22,650 nt of DNA from the IMG/VR virus record IMGVR_UViG_3300046683_000090, positions 1 through 22,650 of that record; one strand, 5' to 3'. The DNA is from a virus. The notes beneath the pieces are model-generated. The model saw nothing but the letters and a program-made list of their open reading frames with translations. It was not told the DNA's origin and ran no database searches. A program made the position numbers and the translations under genes. Positions 14,458 to 21,175 of this stretch are shown piece after piece (position 1 is the stretch's first letter; every line of letters starts with the position of its first letter).

Positions 14458-15068
14458 AGCCCGATGTCCCTGATGGGGTCGTCCAGCCTGTCGTCCAGCG
14501 ACACGCCGTCCCTGATGGCGTCGAGCGGATCTTGGATGGACTGGCGGATCTGAACGACCTGCGCGCCGGGGAAGGCTTCCTTGACCTTGGTCACCTGCTG
14601 GTAGTTTTCCAGCATGCGGCCAATCTCCTCCAGCGTGTAGACTACCAGCTGGCGACCCTCGACCAGCACCCGCTTGGCGTTGGCGGCGTCGGGTACGATC
14701 GCCGCCACCGTTCCGTCCGCCAGCGCCACTTCCCAGACCAGCGGCAGCAGGGGCATCTGGGCGGCGGCATCAGCGGCCTTGTCCAACGCCCGCCATGCCT
14801 TGACCATGCGCTCGCTTTCGCGCCGCACCGCTTCCAGATCGCCGTGCCAGATGGCGGCGTTGAACAGGTACCGCTGGCGGTCGAACTTCTCGCGCAGCTC
14901 GGGGCTGACCAGCAAGCGCAGCCGCCCGGCACCCCAGCGCCGTTCCATTTCGATCGCCATGGTATCGGCGCCATCGATGGCGGCTTGGCCGGCGAGATAG
15001 GTGCCGTGGGTTCTGGCCCATGAGTTTGGCTTACCCATGGGGCGGTCATCTTCCTTGATCTTCGCCAT
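14454..15068 (-). CDS. Conserved phage protein near replication genes, 204 aa
   Basis: I chose the ATG at 15068 (MAKIKEDDRPMGKPNSWART), which has CGGAGAAC upstream; a longer version reaching 15185 would be translated from the repeat region and is unlikely. The protein contains GRLRLLVSPELREKFDRQRY (about residues 52-71) and LFNAAIWHGDLEAVRRESER. It also contains a W-x-VALADGTVAAIVPDAANA segment and VVYTLEEIGRMLENY. This arrangement is conserved in proteins of rhizobial and related phages, of unknown function. The acidic C-terminus ends DDRLDDPIRDIGL. It lies just downstream of the candidate origin and overlaps the next gene by four bases. Confidence 0.78.
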   Translation of the reverse strand: MAKIKEDDRPMGKPNSWARTHGTYLAGQAAIDGADTMAIEMERRWGAGRLRLLVSPELREKFDRQRYLFNAAIWHGDLEAVRRESERMVKAWRALDKAADAAAQMPLLPLVWEVALADGTVAAIVPDAANAKRVLVEGRQLVVYTLEEIGRMLENYQQVTKVKEAFPGAQVVQIRQSIQDPLDAIRDGVSLDDRLDDPIRDIGL

Positions 15069-15108
15069 TGTCAGTTCTCCGGCTATCAGGGCTTCAATTT
15101 TTGACTGC

Positions 15109-15159
15109 CTGCCTAGTACAGCTTCGGGACATGTGTGCAACATGTCCCGTACTAGGCAG
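15109..15159. repeat. Bulged long inverted repeat
   Basis: Outer 11-base arms at 15109-15119 and 15149-15159 and inner 9-base arms at 15126-15134 and 15140-15148 are all perfect. The only asymmetry is AGCTTC at 15120-15125. Such a structure could form a cruciform or an RNA hairpin. Confidence 0.85.
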
Positions 15160-15164
15160 TTTGA

Positions 15165-15220
15165 TGTTGCACCACCATGTTGCACCTATGTTGCACGGGG
15201 TGTTGCACGGTATGTTGCAC
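15165..15220 (+). repeat. Five direct TGTTGCAC repeats (iteron-like)
   Basis: Copies lie at 15165-15172, 15178-15185, 15189-15196, 15201-15208 and 15213-15220. All five are exact over eight bases and sit on the same strand with near 12-base phasing. The base after each copy is C, C, G, G, C. Confidence 0.88.
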
Positions 15221-15222
15221 CG

Positions 15223-17397
15223 TTACGTCCCCGGCGACAGGATTAGACGCCGCTGGGGTCTGGATACCTTTCCATAGGTTTCGGTGATCACGCGCCCTGA
15301 CGCCATGAGCCTCCGCATGGCATCTTCAAGGTCATTTTTCCTGAACCCCAGCTGTCGAGGTTCCGGTTCGTCAACCATGACAGACGGGGCAAAGTAGATC
15401 GACTTTTTGATGTGACTGGCAATGTCACCTCTGGCATTGATCCGGCGCAGCAGGTTGACAAAGCAGCCGTCCGCGCGGGCCTCGCGCGCCAGCCGTTCCG
15501 GGTCCGTCGCGCCGTTCACCGGGAGAAACAAACCGTCCTTGTAGCGCAGTACGATTGGCCTGCCCTTGGGACCATACTGGTTCTTTTTGAACTCCAGTTC
15601 CCGCAGATCCTGATCACTGGGGTCCGCCTCCTCATCGTCCTTGATGCCCTTGAGGTACTGCCGAAACCGGAACGCGCCATGCCACGCCGTCGAGCCTGAG
15701 ATGCCGGACCCGCTCGCCAGCCCGCTCAGGCTGGGGTGGCTCAGGATAGTTACGGAACCATTAGCCGCCTTGGCCAGCGCCTGCATGTGCATGGCAAAGG
15801 CGTAGACCTGCACCCGGTTGATTTCGTCGCCGCCAAAAGCGCGCGACAGGGTATCGATCGAGATGTTCTTGGGCTTGAGGTCGCCGGCGGCCTCCAGCAG
15901 CTGCCTGTACAGGGGTGTCACTTCGACATGGTTGCCGCGCCCCATCTGCACACACAGCATGCTATCCTTGCCCAGCAACGGAAGCACCCTCAGGCCACCC
16001 GCCACCAGCGCCTTGAATGTCGTGCCGTAATGAGCCGCAATCGCCGCCAGCCGGATGTGGATTTCGTCGGCCTCGTCCTCGGCGCCCAGATAGAACGCCC
16101 CACCCTGTTCCGGCATCGAGCCCAGCCATTCCTTGCCGGTGACATGGGCCACATCCTTCATCAGCTCGATGATCGACTTGCCTGAGCCTCCCTCGCCGGA
16201 AAACAGGCCCACCTGATTGAGCGGCACCCGGTCGCGGATGGCCCATTTGCGGGTAGGCACCGGGACGTTGTCCCAGTTGGACATATCCAGCCAGTCGATC
16301 GCGACAGTGCCACCGGTAGCTGGGTCAATCCTATCCTGTTGGGTCTTGGCATATTCTTCCGTGACGTCGTTGAACCAGTCAGCCCGGAATTTCCCGGAAT
16401 TTCCCGGTTTGCGCGCCTCCTCCGCCACCTTGCCGTCCCAGTGCTTCATGGCCTGCTGCCATTTCACATGAAAGGCAGCGGGTCCGCGATCCTCGCGGTC
16501 CAGTAACTGGGTCTTGGTCAGCAGGGGGTCGCGGAGGCGGGGAGATACTTCTTCCTCATAAAGAAGGTACTTCTGGCCTTCCTTGGCCAGCTGTTCCGCA
16601 GGACCGGGCGGGATAGGGCACTCCCTGTACCAGTCGATGACGGCGGCCCAGATCAGGTCGCGCATGTACTCCTCGCGGCCGTCGGTCTGGTGGCCAAAGC
16701 CGTCGAAGGCCTCCTGCGGGCCATTGGCACCCCGCTGGTGCGCGCCGCCGGGAGCGGGGCCTGACCCCCCGTGCGCAACCACCAGCTCCTCCACGGCCGC
16801 CAGCAGCCAGCCGGGCGCCATGGCAATGTCGATCTCGTCCGGCGAGCATCCCTCCAGCCATTCGTAGGCGCGGCCGCTCTCGTGCAGGGAGGGACACAGC
16901 ATGGCGAAGCCGCCTTGGCCCCTTATGTCAACGCCCAGATCCGTCTTGCAGGTGGGGGGCGTCCAGCCGGCGGGGGCGCGGAACAGCTTCTGCAGGCCCC
17001 CGCCGCCGGTGCGCTGCTCGACGGTTTCCAGCTCCAAGCCATTGTTCTCCAGCTCCATCAGGTCGCACCACCAGTTGGCGGCGGCGGGCTTGGTGTGGGT
17101 GTCGAGGTCGACCACGAATAGGTTGGAGGACGCACGCCCGGTAATGACGCCCATGTTGGGCCGCTGCCGGTACTGGCCGGTGGGTCCATACCATGGGTCG
17201 AACTCGGCATCGGAAACCAGTACGTCCTGATACTGCGTCCATTGCTTCAGTAGAGGCCGCTTCCAGCTACCGCCTCGGGCAGGCTCGCCGGGCATGAAGG
17301 CGGGCACGATCTGGATGTCGTGGGAGCGGTACAGCCGCGCCCACTCGGCGGGCGTGGCGAACTCGGCGTCAAAGCCGTTGCCGGGATGGTTTACCAT
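15223..17397 (-). CDS. Primase-polymerase / RepA-type helicase fusion
   Basis: The ATG at 17397 (MVNHPGNGFDAEFATPAEWA) gives 724 residues and overlaps the upstream stop by seven bases; no strong ribosome binding site is seen, so coupling is likely. The N-terminal third matches the bifunctional primase-polymerase fold: FVVDLD with metal-binding Asp 97 and Asp 99, GGGGLQKLF (131-139) and VDIRGQGGF (156-164). The second half is a RecA/RepA-like ATPase: Walker A GEGGSGKS (401-408), Walker B around SIDTLSR (513-519), then TILSHPSLSG (550-559) and SGSTAW (567-572). A winged-helix-like end follows. It probably primes and unwinds DNA at the adjacent iteron region. No other polymerase is visible in the window. 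Confidence 0.88.
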   Translation of the reverse strand: MVNHPGNGFDAEFATPAEWARLYRSHDIQIVPAFMPGEPARGGSWKRPLLKQWTQYQDVLVSDAEFDPWYGPTGQYRQRPNMGVITGRASSNLFVVDLDTHTKPAAANWWCDLMELENNGLELETVEQRTGGGGLQKLFRAPAGWTPPTCKTDLGVDIRGQGGFAMLCPSLHESGRAYEWLEGCSPDEIDIAMAPGWLLAAVEELVVAHGGSGPAPGGAHQRGANGPQEAFDGFGHQTDGREEYMRDLIWAAVIDWYRECPIPPGPAEQLAKEGQKYLLYEEEVSPRLRDPLLTKTQLLDREDRGPAAFHVKWQQAMKHWDGKVAEEARKPGNSGKFRADWFNDVTEEYAKTQQDRIDPATGGTVAIDWLDMSNWDNVPVPTRKWAIRDRVPLNQVGLFSGEGGSGKSIIELMKDVAHVTGKEWLGSMPEQGGAFYLGAEDEADEIHIRLAAIAAHYGTTFKALVAGGLRVLPLLGKDSMLCVQMGRGNHVEVTPLYRQLLEAAGDLKPKNISIDTLSRAFGGDEINRVQVYAFAMHMQALAKAANGSVTILSHPSLSGLASGSGISGSTAWHGAFRFRQYLKGIKDDEEADPSDQDLRELEFKKNQYGPKGRPIVLRYKDGLFLPVNGATDPERLAREARADGCFVNLLRRINARGDIASHIKKSIYFAPSVMVDEPEPRQLGFRKNDLEDAMRRLMASGRVITETYGKVSRPQRRLILSPGT
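16383..16407. repeat. Tandem 10-base repeat in the PrimPol-helicase linker
   Basis: CCCGGAATTT is repeated 2.5 times without a gap. It encodes the PGNSGKFRA part of the linker between the primase and ATPase domains (about residues 331-339). A 10-base unit is not a multiple of three, so the copies are read in different frames. Confidence 0.75.
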
Positions 17398-17858
17398 GTG
17401 AACACCCGCGAGGCTTTCTTGAGGATGCGCTCCACGATCACCAGCTGCTTGTCGGACAGGTGCGTGTCGTAGTCGTAGCGCGCCGAGACGTCGGTGACGA
17501 AATTGACTTCCCAATCGGTCAGCACGCGCTGCGCCAGCGCCGGCTTGGCGGCAACCTGCCGCATCATGGCGATCAGGGGTGACCCGATGTCGGTGAAACC
17601 AGCGTCCGCAGCATCCGCAGCGTCCGCATGCGGATATTGCGGACTGGCTGCGGGAGCGTCCCGGTAGACCACCTTTTCCTTGTAGACGACCTTCTCGACC
17701 GGCTTGCCGTGCGCCTCTTCCATCAGCTCCGTGATGGTCATCTTGCGCTCGGCGGCCATCTTGGCAATGAAGGCGGAGGCGTTGGCGCGCTCGCCGTCGT
17801 GCTCGGAACCCAGCATGCCGATCAGCTTTAACAACCGGTTGCGGTCTGCTATATCCAT
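17391..17858 (-). CDS. DUF2786-like conserved phage protein, 155 aa
   Basis: The ATG at 17858 (MDIADRNRLLKLIGMLGSEH) is chosen over a longer frame because the LLKLIGMLGSEHDGERANAS pattern starts right there; upstream ACAGGT is only a weak site. The N-terminal helix pair (RNRLLKLIGMLGSEHDGERANAS, AFIAKMAAERKMTITELMEE) resembles DUF2786 and related short phage proteins. A linker has repeated VEKVVYKEKVVYRD and an ADAADAADAG run. The C-terminus (LTDWEVNFVTDV, then LSDKQLVIVERILKKA) matches a W-E-x-x-F and L-S-x-K-Q-x-x-x-x-x-x-I pattern frequent in alphaproteobacterial phage proteins near primases. A helper role in replication is inference. Confidence 0.75.
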   Translation of the reverse strand: MDIADRNRLLKLIGMLGSEHDGERANASAFIAKMAAERKMTITELMEEAHGKPVEKVVYKEKVVYRDAPAASPQYPHADAADAADAGFTDIGSPLIAMMRQVAAKPALAQRVLTDWEVNFVTDVSARYDYDTHLSDKQLVIVERILKKASRVFTW

Positions 17859-17946
17859 GGGACTACCTGTAGTGACTGGGTAAAGGCGGAAACTGCGGGT
17901 ATCAGCCGGGAGGGGTGACACGACCCTCCCGGCCTTCTTTTATGCC
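17859..17946. repeat. Short intergenic gap with strong inverted repeat
   Basis: GCCGGGAGGG (17905-17914) and CCCTCCCGGC (17924-17933) are perfect 10-base arms with a 9-base loop. On the plus strand CTTCTTTTA follows, as in a terminator, but no plus-strand gene ends here. On the minus strand, the direction of the flanking genes, no T-run follows. It may attenuate leftward transcription or stop antisense transcripts. Confidence 0.7.
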
Positions 17947-18642
17947 CTAACCGAAGTCATCTTCCAGCGTATTCTGCTGCATCTGGTTGGGCGGCGGCAC
18001 GGTCTGCGACCCGGTCTGCGGCGGCGTCTTGAGCGGCTCCACCGGTGCCGTGGAAGGCCGCAGGTACACCAGATCCTCCGGACGCTTGGCCCAGCCCTCG
18101 ATCTTGAACTTGGGCCGGTAGTTGGTCGAGGTCTGCGCGCCGCTCCCGCTCTTGACCGGCGTGGTCGAGGCGATCGAGATGGCGGGCAGCATCCCGACAT
18201 ACTTGGCCTTCTCGCGCAGGTACTCGCCGTAGACTTCCTCGATGCCGGACAGGAACGCCTTCGACGTCCCCGCCAGTTCCCGCACCGGCTTGTCGCCGCC
18301 GCAGGCCTTCGCCAGCTTCAGCAGCAGCCGGATGCCGTTCTTGTGCTTGACGCTGGGGCGGTCGGGCAGGCTGCCGCCATTACCCAGATCCGCCAGCTGC
18401 ACCAGCGCAAACGACGGCGCCGATCCGGGCGGAAAATCCATCCAGCCGGTTTCGACGTGCTCAAAGTCCATGACGGCCTTGAACGTCTGCGTGATGTCAA
18501 CCGGGTTGGAAACAAACCCGTCAGGCGTTTGCTCGCGGTCGACGCGAAATACGCGGCCGGCGCGGGCGTCGTATTTGACGATGGGGGTGAAGTCGCCGGA
18601 AGCGGAAGGCTCGGTGGAAAAACCAAACACGTTTGCATTCAT
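17947..18642 (-). CDS. Putative single-stranded-DNA-binding-like protein, 231 aa
   Basis: The gene starts MNANVFGFSTEPSASGDFTP with GGAG eight bases before the ATG. The central part contains VDITQTFKAVMDFEHVETGW and MDFPPGSAPSFALVQLADLG. An LLKLAKACGGDKPVRELAGT stretch follows. The C-terminal 50 residues are Pro/Gln-rich and end in the acidic-hydrophobic tip TLEDDFG. A flexible tail with an acidic tip ending in a hydrophobic residue is characteristic of SSB and T7 gp2.5-type proteins. I do not recognise the core fold, so the role is inferred from the tail and from neighbours: nuclease, resolvase, PrimPol-helicase. The reading frame upstream joins in frame with the preceding gene's stop. Confidence 0.6.
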   Translation of the reverse strand: MNANVFGFSTEPSASGDFTPIVKYDARAGRVFRVDREQTPDGFVSNPVDITQTFKAVMDFEHVETGWMDFPPGSAPSFALVQLADLGNGGSLPDRPSVKHKNGIRLLLKLAKACGGDKPVRELAGTSKAFLSGIEEVYGEYLREKAKYVGMLPAISIASTTPVKSGSGAQTSTNYRPKFKIEGWAKRPEDLVYLRPSTAPVEPLKTPPQTGSQTVPPPNQMQQNTLEDDFG

Positions 18643-18720
18643 CTCATCTACTCCAATGCGGCTGTAAGGCCAGCGCGCAAGCCACTCCGGATCATCCCGG
18701 AATTGGATGTTGGGAAAAGT

Positions 18721-19455
18721 TTAGATCCCCCAATTGTCGAAGGCAAGCTGCCGCGCAGCAGGACTGCCCCAATAAAAGCTCTCCAGATCCGGCACGGTGA
18801 TGTCGAGGAAGAATTGAGGGTTGTCGCTGAGTGACAGAAAATTCTCGACCTTGCGCGCGATGTTCAGCAGCGCCTGTCGATGCTCGCGCACGCTCTCCAG
18901 ACGGTAGGTCTGGCACTTTTTCGGTGTACAATAAGTCAGCCGTCCTTCCTGATTGTCGGAGCTGGCATAGAGCGAGACTTGGCGCGCGTGCGGGATCTTG
19001 ATTTCGGACGGCATGCGCTCCGTGGTTTTCAGATCCACGATGATACCCTTGTCCTCCCACTTGAAGTCGAAGTAGCCGACGATCGGCAACTTCAATTCAG
19101 GCGGCTTCCATGTGATGAAGCCTTGCGTGTCGGTGGGGATGCCGTAGGGCCGCAGCTCGTCCAGTGCCTGTATCACCATGTCGCGGATGGTGGCGCGGTA
19201 CTTTTCCTTGCGATCGTCCGGCGACATCGCCGTCAGCAGGTCGTAACGCGCCAGTGCAATCTGCACGCAGTCTTTTTCCGGTGCCTCTGGATCTTTCAGG
19301 CCGTGCGCCACGCCATCCTCGACAGCCACGCCGCGATGCGCCGGCACGCCCACCGGCTGCTTGAGGCCTATGATGCGCTCCAGCACGAACATGGCAGGCG
19401 AGGCAGCAAACAGGTTGAGCGCGGATGGCGAATGCCGTTCATAGAGCGGGATCAT
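18721..19455 (-). CDS. PD-(D/E)XK nuclease (RecB/Cas4-like)
   Basis: The start at 19455 (MIPLYERHSPSALNLFAASP) has AAGGA seven bases before the ATG. The 244-residue protein has the order seen in RecB-family single-domain nucleases: RGVAVEDG (about residues 41-48), GYFDF with Asp 130, IVDLKTT with Asp 141 and Lys 143, then HARQVSLYA with Gln 159 and Tyr 163. CTPKKCQTYRL follows. Such enzymes resect or trim DNA ends in phage recombination. It overlaps the upstream RuvC-like gene by 17 bases and precedes the SSB-like gene, which supports a recombination module. Only two cysteines lie near the C-terminus, so an iron-sulphur cluster is not suggested. Confidence 0.82.
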   Translation of the reverse strand: MIPLYERHSPSALNLFAASPAMFVLERIIGLKQPVGVPAHRGVAVEDGVAHGLKDPEAPEKDCVQIALARYDLLTAMSPDDRKEKYRATIRDMVIQALDELRPYGIPTDTQGFITWKPPELKLPIVGYFDFKWEDKGIIVDLKTTERMPSEIKIPHARQVSLYASSDNQEGRLTYCTPKKCQTYRLESVREHRQALLNIARKVENFLSLSDNPQFFLDITVPDLESFYWGSPAARQLAFDNWGI

Positions 19456-19933
19456 GGTTATTCCTTTGTTGTGGTGGCAGGCCGGAGGCATAGAGCGCCA
19501 GTAACGCGGCCTCGGCGCGTCCCTGATCTTTCTTGCGCGAGAACGAGGCGGCGCAGGACGGAAACAATTGCAGGGCTAGTGCCCTGCATTGCTCCTTGCC
19601 TTCCGGGCCGCCTCTGACCTTCATGGCTTTCTTCCACTGGCCGGGCGTAATCAGCACCATGGGGATAGCCAGCAGGCTGACCACCACGCAGGCCGACGTA
19701 TAGGCGCAGCCAAACCGCCATGCCTGCTTGACGCCATCGCGCGGCATCGGACCGACACGCTCGATGGCGGCGATGTCGGGTTTCCACATTTTGATCATGG
19801 CGGACAGTTCGTGGTGGTTGATGCCGCCATCGACCACCGGCATGTCGTAAACCGCTACATGACTTTCGGCATTGGTCGAGTACACTGCCAGTGCGCCAGT
19901 CAGGCCGGGATCGATGGCAAGGATGATGGTCAT
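19439..19933 (-). CDS. RuvC-like Holliday-junction resolvase
   Basis: The ATG at 19933 gives MTIILAIDPGLTGALAVYST and has AAGGG about seven bases upstream; it also overlaps the stop of a 52-residue gene (ATGA). A TTG six bases upstream is a weaker alternative start. The 164-residue protein shows the RNase H-like catalytic set: Asp 8 in AIDPGLTGA, Glu 58 in AAIERVGPMP, and KKDQGRAEA with Asp 136 and Glu 141 near the C-terminus. This is the normal arrangement for phage RuvC homologues that cut branched DNA before packaging. It lies directly upstream of the PD-(D/E)XK nuclease gene, overlapping it by 17 bases. Confidence 0.88.
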   Translation of the reverse strand: MTIILAIDPGLTGALAVYSTNAESHVAVYDMPVVDGGINHHELSAMIKMWKPDIAAIERVGPMPRDGVKQAWRFGCAYTSACVVVSLLAIPMVLITPGQWKKAMKVRGGPEGKEQCRALALQLFPSCAASFSRKKDQGRAEAALLALYASGLPPQQRNNHDPAL

Positions 19934-20088
19934 CGCCAATCCCTTCTCGCCAGCACGCAGCGCACGTCGGCCATTTCTCTGGACATCTCGCGGATGGTGG
20001 CCGCCACGGTGCGGCAGTTCAGTTCCGACGGCATTTGCTTGATGGTGAAGGGCGAGCCAGTCATCATCACGATCAGCCAGACTTTCAT
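19930..20088 (-). CDS. Small overlapping gene, 52 aa
   Basis: A short frame MKVWLIVMMTGSPFTIKQMP to ...VLARRDWR sits exactly between two ATGA junctions: its ATG overlaps the stop of the GcrA-like gene and its stop overlaps the start of the RuvC-like gene. Double coupling of this kind makes it very likely translated. The N-terminus is hydrophobic, followed by a helix (CRTVAATIREMSREMADVRC). It may be a regulator or helper of the neighbouring nuclease genes. I do not recognise it. Confidence 0.7.
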   Translation of the reverse strand: MKVWLIVMMTGSPFTIKQMPSELNCRTVAATIREMSREMADVRCVLARRDWR

Positions 20089-20534
20089 GCCCACGTCACC
20101 CTCGGCTTGTTATAGACCCGCTCGCGGTGCTCGTAGCACCACGAACAGCCGATGTCGGTAGGCTCGCCACAGTACAGATACGGCGGGTAATCCTCGACTT
20201 GGGCCAGCGGCCATTTGCAGTCGCCGTCCCTGAGCTGGTAGATGGTCAGGCCGGCGGCTTCAATCGGTTGGTCAATCTCGATCGGCGGGATGGGTGCATC
20301 GACTGATTTGCGGATCATCTTTTCCCTCCCTTTGACAGGCTGGCGCGGTATTCCTTCCCGCGATGGTAGGCCCAGTCTGCGGGCCTTGCCGATGCAGGCG
20401 TTTTTGGTCAGCTCCAGATTGAAGTCAGCCGACATCGCCGCCGCGATCTCGCAAAACATCAATTCCGGTTTCTGCCGGTGCAGCTCGGTGAACCGCACGA
20501 TCATGTCTGTAGTCCAGATATTGCCGGTGTTCAT
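20085..20534 (-). CDS. GcrA-family regulator homologue
   Basis: The ATG at 20534 overlaps the stop of the upstream gene (ATGA). The 149-residue protein starts MNTGNIWTTDMIVRFTELHR. It shows the GcrA pattern: an N-terminal helix-turn-helix region (WTTDMIVRFTELHR...CEIAAAMSADFNLELTKNAC, then IGKARRLGLPSR at about 48-59). A basic linker follows, then a C-terminal domain with LRDGDCKWPL (101-110), YCG (121-123) and CSWCYEHRERVY (130-141). Cys 106, 122, 130 and 133 with His 136 may bind metal. In Caulobacter GcrA binds sigma-70 RNA polymerase and activates promoters containing methylated GANTC. The phage copy may redirect host transcription. No GANTC was found here. Confidence 0.85.
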   Translation of the reverse strand: MNTGNIWTTDMIVRFTELHRQKPELMFCEIAAAMSADFNLELTKNACIGKARRLGLPSREGIPRQPVKGREKMIRKSVDAPIPPIEIDQPIEAAGLTIYQLRDGDCKWPLAQVEDYPPYLYCGEPTDIGCSWCYEHRERVYNKPRVTWA

Positions 20535-20776
20535 TTAAGTTTGTCCATCATGTCGAGTATCAAGCGAATGGTTCCCGGAATTTCAACGATGTATTTTTCT
20601 CTCGCCTTTTTATCCGCCGGCCCAAGCATGACAGCCATCATGCGGATCAGAGCGATAAGACTGATCGCGCGTGAGTGCCCATGGAAACACGGATCCAGCT
20701 TTTCCAAGATCTCGACAATTTCATTCTGATGTAGTCCGGCAGCGTGATCTTCCGCAAAGGTGTCAGTCCTTGGCAT
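20531..20776 (-). CDS. Small helical protein, 81 aa
   Basis: The gene starts MPRTDTFAEDHAAGLHQNEI with CAAGGG before the ATG and overlaps the previous gene by 14 bases. The product is helical: NEIVEILEKLDPCFHGHSRA, then ISLIALIRMMAVMLGPADKK and a final IRLILDMMDKL. The middle hydrophobic stretch is short and not clearly membrane-spanning. I do not recognise it. It sits directly before the GcrA-like gene, coupled by ATGA, so it could be a partner of that regulator. Confidence 0.7.
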   Translation of the reverse strand: MPRTDTFAEDHAAGLHQNEIVEILEKLDPCFHGHSRAISLIALIRMMAVMLGPADKKAREKYIVEIPGTIRLILDMMDKLK

Positions 20777-21020
20777 GGTTTGCGCCCTTGCCGTTGAGGA
20801 ACTTCTTGTGCGCCTCGACCACGCTCTGGCCGAAGGCGTGCATGCGCTCGTCCATGTCGTCCAGCATCTTGGCGTGCTCCGCCATCTGGGCGTTGATGCC
20901 CTCGGCCAAGGCCTTGACGGATGCCAACAGGTTATTGGCCTCGGTGACCTGATCGTCGGCGGCCTTCATCAGCGAGGCCACGATCTGCTCGCCCAGTTTC
21001 GAGAAATCATGCTTGGTCAT
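20763..21020 (-). CDS. Small coiled-coil, phasin-like protein, 85 aa
   Basis: The protein starts MTKHDFSKLGEQIVASLMKA; AGAGGC precedes the ATG, which overlaps the stop of the 52-residue gene (ATGA). It is almost wholly helical and charged, with NNLLASVKALAEGINAQMAE and MLDDMDERMHAFGQSVVEAH, and has phasin-like heptads. It is an early-block protein of unknown role. Dimerisation is likely from the heptad pattern; nothing else can be claimed. Confidence 0.72.
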   Translation of the reverse strand: MTKHDFSKLGEQIVASLMKAADDQVTEANNLLASVKALAEGINAQMAEHAKMLDDMDERMHAFGQSVVEAHKKFLNGKGANHAKD

Positions 21021-21175
21021 TTTGCCTCTTTCTCCCCTTTTTTGTAGCCATCTTCATAGGCTACTTGCTCGTTGGGGAACTCGAATGTTTGTCGTTTCGG
21101 CCCCTGCCGCAGACCATCTTGATAGCCCTGCTCAAGAGCTGCTTTTATCTTTTCGTACACGTTCAAAATGCTCAT
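21017..21175 (-). CDS. Small overlapping gene with two GYxxG units, 52 aa
   Basis: The frame MSILNVYEKIKAALEQGYQD to ...YEDGYKKGEKEAK is held between two ATGA junctions, the stop of the signal-peptide gene at one side and the start of the phasin-like gene at the other. It contains two related units, ALEQGYQDGLRQG and AYEDGYKKGEKEA. Strong charge and the coupling at both ends support translation. No known function. Confidence 0.68.
   Translation of the reverse strand: MSILNVYEKIKAALEQGYQDGLRQGPKRQTFEFPNEQVAYEDGYKKGEKEAK

Larger units (their letters stand above)
15069..15222. other. Candidate replication origin: hairpin plus TGTTGCAC iterons
   Basis: This gap lies between the PrimPol-helicase gene and the next gene. 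A long hairpin spans 15109-15159: outer arms CTGCCTAGTAC and GTACTAGGCAG (11 bases), inner arms GGGACATGT and ACATGTCCC (9 bases) with a 5-base loop, and a 6-base bulge on one side. Six bases later TGTTGCAC is repeated five times at 15165, 15178, 15189, 15201 and 15213, a spacing of 11-13 bases, near one helical turn. Spaced iterons plus a stem next to a replication gene are typical of origins that bind an initiator. Function is inferred; a regulatory operator array is the alternative. Confidence 0.65.

Noticed and set aside
14454-15185. Longer start of the 204-aa protein at 15185
   Set aside because: The extension is translated from the iteron and hairpin region and lacks a ribosome binding site; the ATG at 15068 has CGGAGAAC.
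17905-17933. Reading the strong inverted repeat as a normal terminator of leftward genes
   Set aside because: The T-run is on the plus-strand side only, where no gene ends; kept as an inverted repeat.
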